DNA of 64,000 nucleotides from Achatina immaculata (Eukaryota; Mollusca; Gastropoda; Stylommatophora; Achatinidae): NCBI GenBank assembly GCA_009760885.1, contig CM019701.1, positions 40,328,960 to 40,392,959 of the forward strand, read 5' to 3'. Shown piece by piece: positions 11,219 to 22,250 of this stretch (position 1 is its first letter; each line of letters starts with the position of its first letter). The notes under the pieces were generated by a model. It saw only the letters and a program-made list of their open reading frames with translations, ran no database searches and was not told where the DNA came from. The position numbers and the translations under genes were made by a program.

Positions 11219-12285
11219 GTAAGTTCAGATTTATTTTTTTCAGTCATTCAGTCATAAAGTACCGGTCAGATAACACGATTTGAGATAATAGATCTGTTCG
11301 TGCAGACATAATAAAAGAGGATAACTTAGGCATAAAGATAGATATATACCCAGAGAGGGGCATATATTGGCGGGATTCGTTCTTCGTTATCATCAAAATG
11401 GACAAATCAGACATACATTTCCATCAAACACCTCGAGGAACAATCGCAAAGCAGCTTCGTCCAAAGCACCTACCATAAACGACTCCCTGAGATACACGTA
11501 GCCAAAGGCAGTGGTTACAAATCTCAGATAAATGCTAGATCACGGGCAGTGCACAGTCAACACAACATTGGAGTCATCTCCTTAAAATCACTTAAGGGAA
11601 CCCTGATGTCAAAGGTCAAACACGTACGGGGGTGCCCCGAGTGTAATGAAGCTGCTCCCCTGAACCAGCAACAGAGGGCTCTGTTACAGTCTGATCTTTG
11701 TGATGTTTGTTGGCGTCCAACTTATGTAGTGTTTCCCAAAATGGGCGTTAACGCTCTCTCTAGAAAGGACAGGGGGGGGGCGGTGAAGGAAAAAGTGTCA
11801 GTTGGAGGCAGTAGAAGAGAGGGGATAGTATGGAAGGGGCGTTGATGGAAAACGAAGGAGTAGACAGGGGACAGTAATCCCTTCCTTCTTAGCGCTTTTC
11901 AACCTGATATTGAGAAACTTCTGTCCCTACATGAAACTCATCCATCACATTAAAAGCTGAGAAAATAATGCAGCAGGTGAGCCATAAATGCACTTGCTTG
12001 TGGGATTCTGACGTGACATGCTCAGCTTCAGGGGCGGCAATTCATGGTTGGGACTTGAAGCTGTAACTCGTCAACAAATGATAATGGGATTAAAGACAAA
12101 TAATGTATTTATTACAACATATTTTCACTGAAAAGTCTCGAACACACACGAAAAGTTAAAAAAACCCAATTTATCTATTTGCTATTGCTCGGCTATAAAC
12201 TGGTATTAATGATCATAGACGAGATAATTCCAAATTCTGTAAAGACACTGGCAATTACCAGCCAATGTACTGCTAGTCAAATTAT
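11219..12285. other. LAAO intron, unassigned
   Basis: An open frame at 11549-11845 has a CPEC...CDVC spacing but no splice signals, no recognised family and a low-complexity Gly/Lys end, so it is not called as a gene. A G run lies at 11772. No other feature was recognised. Confidence 0.45.
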
Positions 12286-12525
12286 ATGATAAAGCTACTG
12301 AAGTTACATCCTACAGACCTATGGTACAACAGCAGATTGCTCGAAAGAGCAAGTGGAGGACCTTATGATCACCTCGAAGGTGCAACGAAGCAACGCAAAC
12401 AATCTGAATTAATTGTAATAAAGGGGGGATTTCAATGCCAAAGTAAGAAACTAGCCAGAAGATCAGGTAGTAGGAGATTATAGTCTTGGAAAGTGCGACG
12501 ACAGAGAAGACAAACGGGTCTAATA
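12286..12525 (+). mobile_element. LINE-E endonuclease-only fragment
   Basis: In the frame shifted from the open ORF, the sequence reads GDFNAKV and, farther on, VVGDYSLGKCDDREDKR. These match the GDFNAKVG...GLGxxNxRGxR motifs of APE-type LINE endonucleases. It is only about 240 bp and is broken by a frameshift at the G run near 12425. The insertion at 12552-14227 follows directly. Confidence 0.7.
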
Positions 12526-12551
12526 CAGACAAATATAGATGTGGTATAAAC

Positions 12552-14227
12552 GAATAAATATCTTATCTTATATCTTATATCCTTCCCGTGCCGTTAGACG
12601 TCACATAGGGCTCGTAAAGTAGTTCGCCAATTTTTCCTGTCTTCGGCGAGTCTTTCAACCTCAACAAAGGATTTTATGCCTGTTAACTTGGCCTCTCTTA
12701 ATAATGTCCTCTTCAGAGTTTCACACGGTCTGCCCCTTTTTCTTCGGCCTGTTGTGTTCCACTTGATAGCTTGTTTTGGGATTCTCTGCTCATTTCTTCT
12801 CATCAAGTGACCAACATATGTCCATCTCCTTTTCCTGATCACCCGTGAGACTGGTTGTTGTTCAGTCATCTGTCTTATCTCTGCATTGTTCTTGAATTCA
12901 TTCCACTTGATGCCGAGTATTTTCCTTAGGCATTTGTTTTCAAAAGAGTCTAATTTCTTTTCTATTTCTTTAGTTGTTTTCCAGCTTTCGCATGCATAAA
13001 TGAGGGTTGATATTACATTTGAATTGAATAGTCTTAACTTGGTTTTTGTGCTTATAACTTTTGAATTCCATATGTTCTCAAGATTCTTGAAGATTGATGC
13101 TGCTTTTGCAATTCTGATCCCAACTTCCTTTCTAGTGTCACCATCCTGGTCTATGTAGCTGCCAAGGTATGCAAATTGATTGACTTCTTCAATATCTGTC
13201 CCTTCTATGTGTATTTTTACATTTTGATTGATGGGAATTTTCATTATTTTTGTTTTGTCCTTGTTAATTTCAAGTCCTATTTTGCTAGCCAGTGAAGACA
13301 GGCTATCTGTTTTTTCTTGCATGGAATTCACATTATTACTGATAAGAGTTATGTCATCAGCAAAATCAAGATCTTCTAGTTGGGTCCCATGTACCCAGTC
13401 AATACCTGTGTTACCTGTGCAGCATTTTGTCATTATGAAGTCTATTGTAATCCCAAAAAGTAAAGGAGACAGTATACATCCTTGTTTCACGCCTGTTTCA
13501 ATCTGGAACCATTCACTCATCCCTTCTTCTGTCTTGACTGCACAACCATATCCATTGTATAAGTCCTTAATGATGTTGACAATTTTAGATGGTATTCCAT
13601 ATAGACATAAAATTCTCCATAATGAATCTCTGTGTATGCTATCAAATGCCTTCTTAAAATCTATGAAATTCAGTATTAATGGTTTCTGCTTTTCAATATG
13701 TTCTTCAAGTATTATTCTGAGAGTAAAGATCTGGTCGAGACAGCTTCTCCCTTTTCGAAATCCTGCTTGTTCTTCTCATGTATATACTTCCATGTTTTAT
13801 CTGATATCCATGCTTTTCTATTTGGTTTTTCCAATCCAGCGCTTACTTTTGCTGCTGTGATTATGGCTGTGCTGTAAGAATTCCATAACTCATCTATACC
13901 TATCTCCTCAACTTCACTGGGTGTTTTGGAATGATTGGCAAGTTCCTGATTGAAATTAATGTTAGTATTTTCTTCTTGTAGGCTGTGGATGTTTATCTTT
14001 CTGTGTACTGATTTCTTGTGTTGACTTTTCAATTTTAGTTTTATTTTCCCTATGCACAGGTTGTGATCACTGTTGACATCTGCACCCCTATAAGCCCTTA
14101 CATCCATGAGAGATGTTCTGTATTGCTTTCTAATACAAAAATGGTCTATCTGGTTTCTAGTTCTATCATCTGGAGATATCCACGTTGTTTTATGTATCTC
14201 TTTGTGTGGGAATATTGTGCCTCCAAT
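12552..14227 (-). mobile_element. LINE-C copy with 21-bp target duplication and internal deletion
   Basis: Read on the minus strand: endonuclease C-terminal half ([20 protein letters not shown], then [12 protein letters not shown] near 14040), linker, then an abrupt jump near 13770 into the RT ([32 protein letters not shown]). The 308-codon open frame then runs from MSEWFQIETGVKQGCILSP through DFADDITLIS to GRPCETLKRTLL and ALCDV. About 0.6 kb of RT N-terminus is missing relative to the copy at 54166-56384. The tail is an ATAAG-type repeat (12555-12582). Flanks 12531-12551 and 14228-14248 are a 21-bp duplication with one mismatch, giving exact insertion ends. Confidence 0.93.
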
Positions 14228-14439
14228 AAATATAGATGTGTTATAAACATATATATATATATATATTATAAAAGGATAAATAGATATTATGTAATATCAG
14301 ACTTTGATATATTATTACAAAATGTAAGGTATAAATGAGGAACCTTAAAAGAATCATTTCACCAAGCATTAAAGGCATCACTACCAAAGGGACAGAGACA
14401 AGACAAGAAAAAGTGACCTGTATAATGATCAGAGAAATG
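14228..14439. other. Short non-coding stretch with (AT)n
   Basis: It contains the right-hand target duplication of the LINE-C copy (14228-14248), an (AT)n run at 14249-14265, and otherwise unassigned AT-rich sequence. Confidence 0.5.
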
Positions 14440-14900
14440 ACCAGTTTAATGTAAGCATGTGAGGACCACAGGCACCCAAAGAAATGCTGGCAAGGAAGGC
14501 ACCATGGCCTAATAACATTGCAAGAGAAATTATCACAGCACTAGATGATATGTTTTATTCTATAAAAAAGTGGCAAATTTTCTAAATATGATCTGTGACC
14601 TTTGAAATTTCCAAAGAAAGCTGGAGCAACAGAATGTGATCACACATCGCACAATCAGGTCAATGGGGTACATCATAAAACTCCTATTAAGAATCAGTCT
14701 GAGAAAATTAAATAAGATTAAAACTGAAATCACAGAACAACAAAGTGGGTTTCTTGAAAGAGAAAGTACAAATAACACAATTTTTATATTAAGAACATAC
14801 CAATTGGCATGGTAATATGAAAATCATCATCTGAACTGATCGGAAGCCACGAAGGATCGCCCAAGATGGATATGCACGATCGCCAACCTTATACCTAATT
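14440..14900 (+). mobile_element. LINE-J-type RT fragment, strongly decayed
   Basis: Degenerate plus-strand translation in shifting frames gives KAPWPNNIAREII, FPKKAGATE, GHIIKLLLRISLRKLNKI, QSGFLKERSTNNTIFILRTY and, after a jump, RKPRRIAQDGYA. These correspond to RT boxes 0-2 plus a short C-terminal piece. The family is distinct from A-I here. Called from pattern only. Confidence 0.6.
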
Positions 14901-15802
14901 GTTATTAAACTTCTAAGAAAAGGCAGGGAAAACTTCCTTTCTTTCCTACTTTAAGAAAATTTCCTGGCAATCTTCCACAGCAGCAGTTCAGTGTAAGCTA
15001 CTGAACATAATTATTTTAATGTAAGCATTGTGTAATGTATACAATATACTTTTTTCTCTTCTATATTTGTTTAAGACTGGCTTTGCTGCCCTCTTAAAAC
15101 ATGAAACTGTAAATATGTTACTAGGATTTTCTACTTAAATCTACTGTAAAAAATGTTACCAGGATTTTCTACGTACGAGTATGCGCATAAATCTGTTTAG
15201 TTTTTGTGTTACTTTCAGAGCATAGATCGACGTATGACTGGGGTTTGCTGTGTAAATATAGTTAGTAATAGCAACTATAACATGGTGAGAATTTACCGTA
15301 ATCTAGGACTTGCTGAAAATGAAATCTGTAATACTGGTTATAGGAGTATATTGTCGCCATTCTCAGACCAGACCAAGGTACACGGCAATGCTGACAGCCT
15401 AAAGCAAACTGTTGCACTCTTTAAGAATATCTGGGCTAATGCCTGAGAATGTTCAGAGACGAAGAAAAACAAACGTAAAATGTTATTCATTTGTCATGTA
15501 TTATTCTATAAAGACAAATGATATTATTATTATTTTAATTATACACAGAACATTAAAGACCTTGTATGCGCCCGCAAGGTTATACTGGCAATACCTCAGT
15601 CTGCTTTGATACATCTTGACTGGAAGCCATTACGGTAATCACTGTTTGTCTTACTGCTGATGTTACTGTTGATGTGTATCTGCAATACCTGCCGATCTGA
15701 AGCTCTCAGTGGCTAGTACTCTCGTGTCCTCCATAAGAAGAAAACTACCTGGGAGTTAATTACGGTGGATTTCTTTAACAGTGTTAGTAAAAAGTCATCA
15801 AC

Positions 15803-15822
<20 letters not shown>
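14901..15822. other. LAAO intron, unassigned
   Basis: There is a short direct repeat around TTACTAGGATTTTCTACT (15118 and 15158). An open frame at 15204-15446 follows an acceptor-like CTTTCAG but does not match LAAO, and it was not called. Confidence 0.45.
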
Positions 15823-15845
<23 letters not shown>

Positions 15846-16105
15846 ACCATTAGGCCCAAGGCACACGGGGCTTCCTCAAGGGTTTTCCACAAATGCCTGT
15901 CCTTCGTCTTTCTTCTGCTCCTACCCAGGTGAGCCCTTATATTACTCAGCATCGTCTCTGTTCTTCTTCTCCATCTTTCCTTTGGTCTCCCATTGCTCCC
16001 TTTTCACCTGAGTTCTTCATTTCCGCGCTATTTTTGGTATGAGATACCAGTCACTTGGAGTACATGCCCCAGCCGTCGCCAGCATCTTTCCTCAATGGTC
16101 ATCAG
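15823..16105 (-). mobile_element. LINE-B 3' end, 5'-truncated, with long (GA)n tail
   Basis: A CT run at 15803-15842 (GA on the minus strand) is followed by minus-strand C-terminal LINE-B coding sequence (DRHLWKTLEEAPCALG near 15870, RRRTETMLSN-like near 15960). It is truncated near 16105. The tail type agrees with the other two LINE-B copies. Confidence 0.88.
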
Positions 16106-16375
16106 ATGAGGTGATGGAAAACATCAAGAACTAAAGACTTATGGAGACGAGTGATGGCTAACGTCTAATCTGCCCTGGGCCCCTGATTATGATGCTGTTG
16201 ATAATGAAAAGTGATAGTTAGTAGTGAAAAATCAGAAGCTGGCTTCTTGTATGTTCTGCTAACACAAGGAATATATCCGCAAATATTTTAAACTTCTCCA
16301 GCCCGTGATATCTTAACTGCATATTTAAACCACGTTTGAAGGTAGCAAAGTTGGTTCGCTTATACTGTAAAATTA

Positions 16376-16592
16376 CTTTTCATGGACAGTTATCTCCGTG
16401 GTTGAAGCAACCCCCTTTCAACACTGCGTATGTATAGTTTAGACGTACAGTAAAGTTACTTCTCATGGACAGTTATCTCCGTGGTTGAAACAACGCCCTA
16501 TCAACACTGTGTATGTATAGTTTAGACTTCTCATGAACAGTTATCTCCGTGGTTGAAGCAACGGCCTTTCAACACTGCGTATGTATACTTTA
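16376..16592. repeat. Three tandem units of about 65-83 bp
   Basis: ACAGTTATCTCCGTGGTTGA, followed by AACACTGCGTATGTATAGTT, occurs three times. The last unit is shortened. Intronic. Confidence 0.88.
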
Positions 16593-17470
16593 CAACAGTC
16601 CACATTATAAGCTTCCGCTGGTTTATTTATTTACTGCTCCTGACAATTTCGAAATCGCTTTAGTCCAAGAGAAATACTTTTGTTTACGTTTGCTCCTCAA
16701 ACGTGTACGCCGTGACCTGTGGTGTATGAGTGTATGTGTGACGAATCATGTTGTAAGTAATGATAACTCAACAATACTTCACGCTTACCTTTACCGAGAC
16801 TCAATAACGACCTCTGCATTTACAAGAACAAGTCCAAGCACAAGTCCAGCTCCAAGGTTTCACATATAGTCCATATTTAAGCACTTTCTCAGCACTCATG
16901 TAAGACCTCATATAATTCCATCCTCCAGCTTCCATACAGCGCCAAAAGTCCAGCCCACAAAACCTCTCTCGTGACCAAGATCCTTAGCAACTCACGTGAT
17001 AAAACAACCAACGTTCACGTCGCCATTTGCTTAAATGTGTGTTGCAGTCAGGCCTGGACTGCCACAGTACACAGTTTAACCCCTTCACCGCCATAATTTC
17101 TCTGTCTGTTTCTATTAATTTGATTAAGCCCTGTCAGCATGCGCAACAGATGGTGAATTTTGGCACGAAGATGTTAATCTTCTATCGCTTTGTTCATACA
17201 AATTATTAAACACTTTCAGATACTCAAACACGCACACTACACATCCTTAAACGCTGTGATTCCTATATTAACTTTAGTATCAGGTCTGAACCTTATACCA
17301 CCGGATTAGTAGATCCAGCATCTAAACACTCAGCAAACCAGGCTTCTATGTTAACGATAATACCTAATAAATGTATTTACGAACCTGATTATTGTGTGCC
17401 TAATTGTTTGAAGACAAACGTTACACGTTTCCCTAGACTTGATCTCACTTTAGTTTTCACTGTATTTCAG

Positions 17471-18059
17471 ATCTGAAACCGTGGATGAAGCTCTCCATGC
17501 TGTAAAATTTATACCAACGAGTAAAGTTTTTTTGACGTTTCCCACAGCCTGGTGGCTGAGTGACGCCGTGCAAAATCCTGCCTTTGTCGTTAAATCGACT
17601 TCTCCTTTCAATCAATTGTACGACTGGAAGTCATCAAACGTGACCGGAGATGCCGCCATGATTGCCAGCTACGCCGATACCTCAGATACAGAATTTCAGG
17701 AGAAACTGAACTCACAAGGTGATCCGATTCCAGGGTCTGCTCCTGGTGCCAACAGAGTTACGGTCGCTCTCAAGGAGGAACTACTTACTCAGCTTTCTCA
17801 GGCTTATGGAATAGGGCGCAGTGATATTCCTGAACCGAAAAGCGGCACATCTCAGTTTTGGTCGAGCTACCCTTTTGAAGGAGATTGGACCGTATGGAAG
17901 GCAGGGTACCACTGTGAATACACACAGTACATCATAGAACGACCATCTCTCATTGACGATGTATTTGTTGTAGGGTCAGACCACGTGAACTGCATCGAAA
18001 ACGCCTGGACGGAGTCAGCTTTCCTCAGTGTAGAGAAAGTTTTTGAGAAGTATTTCTAA
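17471..18059 (+). CDS. L-amino-acid oxidase gene 1, terminal exon
   Basis: The acceptor CACTGTATTTCAG is followed by 195 codons and TAA. The sequence runs SETVDEALHAVKFIPTSKVF, FPTAWWLSD, YDWKSSNVTG, ASYADTSDTEFQEKL, GSAPGANRVTVALKEEL, EGDWTVWKAGYHC, FVVGSDHVNCIENAWTESAF and EKVFEKYF. This is the substrate and C-terminal FAD-binding region of achacin/aplysianin-type LAAOs; the C-terminal WTESAFLS block normally closes over the flavin. The product is expected to be secreted and to make hydrogen peroxide; in gastropods such enzymes are antimicrobial or cytotoxic defence proteins. The exon starts with one base that must complete a codon from a preceding exon ending with two bases, which the 11107-11218 exon does not provide. 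It is open throughout. The 3' half is duplicated at 25378-25742. Confidence 0.92.
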
Positions 18060-18298
18060 TAAATTATCTGCTCCTGTCACTGGTTTCTTCTTTACCAGAA
18101 ATGAGTATTCTATACTCTAACCAGAGCTTAGTGTTTTTCTGTATATTTTCTTGTTATTTTCTTTTTCTTCTTCTCATCCAGTCTAAAGCTGGTATACAGA
18201 ATGATGATGAAGCGCATTTTTTTTCCCTCAGACGAAGTTAAATTGTTCTTTTTTGTTGTGAACATGCGCCGAAGTGTCATTTTGGTTTGACTGTAGGT

Positions 18299-18304
18299 AA
18301 TAAA
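18299..18304 (+). promoter_or_regulatory. Likely polyadenylation signal of LAAO gene 1
   Basis: AATAAA lies 240 bp after the stop and is conserved in the duplicated copy (near 26008). A second AATAAA at 18058-18063 overlaps the stop codon and is probably too close to be the main signal. Confidence 0.5.
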
Positions 18305-18780
18305 GCAATGCACATCAAACTACTAAATATGAAGTTATTACGTGCTAAATTTCTCTGATGTTTGCTTGTGTCCTTGTTTGTTTGTCTGTTTGTTTGTTTG
18401 TTTGTTTAGATTATACTCATACAAGATCCATATTTTGTTCCTGATCTTCGTTACTAAGAGTTAGACGGGGGAGTGTGGGTCAGTTTTAGGAAAACAGAAG
18501 AGGGAGAGAAAAGAGTGACGAAAGAAAAGTTAGCAGTAAGGAGTAGGAACAATGAAATAATTATGAACAAACAACAGTAACAACTCAGTATTTCGGCGAA
18601 TGTGCCTTTATTAAAGATGATAGAAAATACAGAATAAACAGATATAAAATACGCAAAGCATCTTATTTGTGATAAGCTCTCTCAGAGAAAACTGCTGGGG
18701 GAAGGGAGAGTAGGGGAATCATAACACTGACCTGTGTTATCTCTCAGGTTCTTAGAAGAGCGGATCGTAGTTAAGTATCT

Positions 18781-18781
18781 T

Positions 18782-18813
<32 letters not shown>

Positions 18814-18857
18814 TGCCTGCCTGCCTGCCTGTCTGTCTGTCTGTCTGTCTGTCTGTC
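18781..18857. repeat. (CCTG)n/(GTCT)n tetranucleotide microsatellite
   Basis: About 77 bp of CTGC and GTCT units lie in the flank of LAAO gene 1. A shorter (GTTT)n run lies at 18383-18410. Confidence 0.95.
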
Positions 18858-19073
18858 TTTGATATATAGTCAGTTTCTTGTTTGCTGTTTTCACAATGTG
18901 ATTCTTTATTTTTAAAAACATATTGAAGATATCATTTGACTTGGATATGTAAACTCCGTTTGCTTAACTATTCAAAATAAAATTGTTCTTTTCTTTAGTT
19001 GGTAAACGAGTAACGCTGCTTCTACATGCAGTTTTCGCGAGTACGCTTAAAGCGTTACGGGTTTCAGTTGGAA

Positions 19074-19256
19074 CACGTCACGCATTCCCGCTTCTGAGAC
19101 CCACCAGGAATTCAGATTCAAGCCCTGAGATACTCTGAACCTCCTGTGGTCCTTTCGGGGACTACACGGGGGACCACGGGACATAACGAGGAACACAGGC
19201 GTAAATTCAGTAGGATCACAGGGCGGTCTTGGTGGTAGAAGCGAAGAAGAAGAAAA
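19074..19256 (+). mobile_element. Element Z, 183-bp 5'-truncated copy
   Basis: Flanked by AGTTGGAA at 19066-19073 and 19257-19264. The duplicated locus at about 27108-27122 has a single uninterrupted site, so this is an insertion. The sequence equals the (GAA)n-tailed end of the long element Z copies, here in plus orientation, ending GAAGCGAAGAAGAAGAAAA. The fixed tail end and the missing other end point to a retroposon. Confidence 0.88.
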
Positions 19257-19284
19257 AGTTGGAAAACGTAATCAACAAACATCA

Positions 19285-20240
19285 TCTTACACCTTACCCG
19301 TGCCGTTAAAAGTCACATAGGCTCGCCAATTTTTCCAGTTTTCGGCGACCTTTTCAACCTCATCAAGGGATTTTATGGCTACTAATTTTGGTGACCTGAA
19401 AACAAGACTGTGTCCCCTGATCCTGTCCAGTGTGTTTTTCGCTCAGATCCAGTATCTTTATTTTCCTATCTGTATTTCTGTAAAGCTCCAGTTTTTTACA
19501 TGGAAAAGGTCATTGGCCTATCCCCAGAACTCCTTAGTCGCCTCTTACGACATACGTGGAAGGTGGCCATGATCCTATTCTTTTCTCCTCAGTTATGGGC
19601 CCCGGTAATCACACAGGCGAGAACCTATGAACCTACAAATCATGTCTAGGAAACAGAGTTGGATTGGCCACACTCTGAGGAAACCTGACACCAGCATAGC
19701 AAGACAGGCACTGACATTGAATCCTCAAGGAAATAGACAAGGGATGCACATGGAAGGAAGTAGAGAATAATTCCAAGAACAGGGATGGCTGGAGAACTTT
19801 TATCCGTGGCCTATGCTCTCAAGGGAGTGAAAGGCGATGATGATAATGTATTTGACCTCTCTTAACAATGTCCTCTTTAGAGTTTTACGTGGCCGACCTC
19901 TTTTTCTTCTGCCTGTTGTATTCCAATGTGTAGCTTGTTTTGGGATTCTCTGACTGTTTCTTCTCATCACATGACCGACTTATGTCCATCTCCTTTTGCT
20001 TATCACCCATGATCACCTTGATCATCTGTCTTATCTCTGCATTGTTCTTTAATTCGTTCCATTTTATATCGAGAATTTTCCTTAGGCATTTGTTTTCAAA
20101 ATAGTCTAATTTCTTGTCTATTTCTTTAGTTGTTTTCCAGCCTTCGCATGTATAAATGAGGGTGGATATTAACATGTGTGAATTTAATAGTCTTAGCTTG
20201 GTTTTTGTGCTTATAACTTTTGAATGCCATATGTTTCAAG
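19285..20240 (-). mobile_element. LINE-C 3' portion, interrupted by LINE-F
   Basis: Minus-strand pieces 20240-19861 (STLIYTCEGWKTTKEIDKKL, CLRKILDIKWNELKNNAEIR, LKRTLLREVK-like) and 19389-19285 (AIKSLDEVEKVAENWKNW-like, ending at the tail) are contiguous once 19390-19850 is removed. The 5' end is truncated near 20240. Same insertion as 27137-27273 in the duplicated copy. Confidence 0.85.
19390..19850 (+). mobile_element. LINE-F insertion with inverted 5' segment
   Basis: The right part (about 19600-19850) is plus-strand LINE-F C-terminus (IGHTLRKPDTSIARQALTLN, LCSQGSERR) running into a GATGATGATAAT tail. The left part (19390-19530) is minus-strand endonuclease N-terminus (LDLSE and GETTLFSG in the paralogous copy). 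The target duplication TTTGACCTCT is at 19851-19860; its left partner survives only in the paralogue (27264-27273, TTTGATCTCT). The head-to-head layout fits twin priming. Confidence 0.75.
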
Positions 20241-20520
20241 ATTCTTGAAGGCGAATGCCAACGAACATAGACCGGTTGAAACAGAACATCCCTCACTACC
20301 TTATGTTCACGTAGTTTCGAGATCTGGACAGGGCGAGAAAGTTATAAGAAAGTAGTAAGCTGAGAATGAATGGTTAATGATGGAGGTCTGAAGATAAACG
20401 ACTGGATTATGTTACTGTCATGGTCTATGTGATGCAAGCAGAGCATGCCTGCGAAAAACGTCGTGGGTGTCTGTCAGTGTTGTCTGTCATATTTTGTGAG
20501 ATCGTTTTTTATAATCAGTC

Positions 20521-20840
20521 TTCATCGTCTCTTAACCGTCCACATTTTGGTATGTTAACCGACCATTCCACTTAATTAGCTCATCTATCATCTTCTCTTT
20601 TTGCCTTCTTCGGTCTCTTTTGCCCTTTGTCATCCCTGTTGTTATCAAAATTTCCAGTCCACCTGCTCTCATGATGTGTCCTAAGAACTGAGATGTTCTC
20701 TTTCTGAAGAAATGCTTGTCTCTCTTCTTCTGCCTCCTTCTGGACTTTTCGTTTGATCTCTTCGTTGTCCATGTTATCTTTAGCATTCTTCTAAGGAACC
20801 ACATTTCGGAGGCCTCCATTCGGCGCTGTACTTCAGACAG
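20521..20840 (-). mobile_element. LINE-D-like C-terminal fragment
   Basis: Minus strand: MEASEMWFLRRMLKITWTTK, LGHIMRAGGLEILITTGMTK, MIDELIKW. This is the same layout as the LINE-D copy at 40885-41412 but diverged. It is a single open piece without the RT core. Confidence 0.8.
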
Positions 20841-21535
20841 AAATAATTATTTGACAGAAATACTCACTGGCTTCCATGAAAGAGGAGACCGTGAACAAGC
20901 TTCATATACTCTGAGCGATTCATTCAAACACAGCTTATTCACGGAATACAGCTTTTATATATTATTCATTTTTCTCGTCATCTATATTTTCTTTTTTTTT
21001 TTTTTTTTGTTCTTTAATAATAATAATAATAATAATAATAATGAAGGCGATAATGTAAGTTGCAATCTTTTCATAACTAGGTTCAGCTTGCCTTTACATT
21101 TCTTTAACCACTGAAATAATATAACACCAGACACATAATATTCAACTCTACGCCTCGACACGAAGACTGTCTTTTAAAGAAAGGCGTGGAGACATTTGTA
21201 AAAATCAACAAAGGTGTTTGTAAATCCCGTCAGTGTGGTCACATTCTACTTTGTTTATAATCTAGTTCAAACTTCATCATGACGCCCGTGACTTCAAGTG
21301 AGAAATAAACTTAGACATAAAAGTAAAGCACATAAGATATAAGATAAGTTTAATGCGTAAAAAAATAATTTAAAAATAAAAATGCAATTTTAACAAAAAT
21401 GGCTATATATGTTTCACAACATCCATCAAGACCATGGGAAGATTAATTGATCAGTCAGTATTGACTCAACTCCGAGGTGACTCTTACATGGCTCGCAATG
21501 TACAAAAAATTGATCTCACCTAAACCTGAATGCGT
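20841..21535. other. Unassigned, with T run and (AAT)n
   Basis: A T run at 20990-21009 and (AAT)n at 21017-21042 lie in otherwise unassigned AT-rich sequence. Confidence 0.5.
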
Positions 21536-22250
21536 CAATAGCGCATGCGCATCCCCTTTGCTCGAACACACTCCTGGAGCCAGTTGGAGATTGACCTAAC
21601 CAGACGTTGAATGCCATCCAATGGAACTGCATCTCAGGCAAGCCGCAGCGCATCCATTAACTGTCGCTGATTTCAGGGTCTTGTTGGCGTCCCATCATGT
21701 ATCATTAATGTTCAATACAGTTCACGTCTGCTGAAACAGCCGACCACTGCCTGACCCTTTTTGTGCTGAAGAGAGTGCTGTGTGAGACGAGCAGAATGTA
21801 GCGTTACTGGAAAATGAATCTTGCAGCATCCCTATGTCCTGCTAACACTGACAGCAGCTGTGGCTGCAGTATTTCGTCAAAATATCACTGGGCAGTAAGA
21901 GTAACATTAATAAGTACTAACTGAGAACGAAAACCGTAATTTACTGCATCCCAGAAACATCAGTGAGTCACCTCCGTTCCTATCCCTTTCTAGAGCTCAG
22001 TCGTCATGGAATCTTTCGTTCTGTGTTCAGCAAACACGCATTCTTGCCGTCTTCTTGTCCGATACAGAATCGCGATTCACCAGAAAAGAAGACATCTCGC
22101 TAGAGTCGACGATCTAAAAATTCGCCAGTTACACCCAGTTCAGGCAAGCTTGCCTGTGTTGATCACTAAGAAGCGTGTCTCTTTTTGGTCTTCAGTGCAT
22201 CAAGCTGTCTTCTGCAGCTTTCTCCGCACAGTTTGACTACTAACAGTGAG
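21536..22250 (-). pseudogene. Tc1/mariner-family transposase remnant
   Basis: Read on the minus strand in several frames: a RDSVSDKKTARMRV block (the segment after the first catalytic Asp in Tc1-type transposases), NERFHDD, ERDRNGGDSLMF, then QRLVRSISNWLQECVRAKGM and RMRY-stop at 21538. The centre, which should carry the second Asp and the Glu, is unrecognisable, and stops and frameshifts occur throughout. I could not see intact terminal inverted repeats. It is a dead DNA-transposon copy. Confidence 0.75.

Larger units (their letters stand above)
16980..19735 (+). repeat. Segmental duplication, copy 1 (LAAO terminal exon module)
   Basis: Matches 23860-29040 in the same orientation: intron from about 16985 (CGTTCACGTCGCCATTTGCT), terminal exon, 3' UTR, the downstream AGTTGG... 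segment and the disrupted LINE-C/LINE-F remnant. Differences are point changes plus separate later insertions: element Z at 19074 in this copy, and a SINE, an element Z and a 1.1 kb segment in copy 2. Confidence 0.88.

Noticed and set aside
11549..11845. 98-codon frame with CPEC and CDVC as a zinc-finger gene
   Set aside because: Two Cys pairs alone are weak evidence. There are no splice sites or homology, and the tail is low-complexity.
12594..13520. 308-codon ORF as an intact reverse transcriptase
   Set aside because: It begins inside the RT domain, and the element lacks the RT N-terminus through an internal deletion. Not functional.
15204..15446. 80-codon frame after a CTTTCAG acceptor as the missing LAAO exon
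   Set aside because: The sequence (GVCCVNIVSNSNYNMVRIYR and on) does not resemble the LAAO segment expected there. It is too long, and it ends in a stop rather than a donor.
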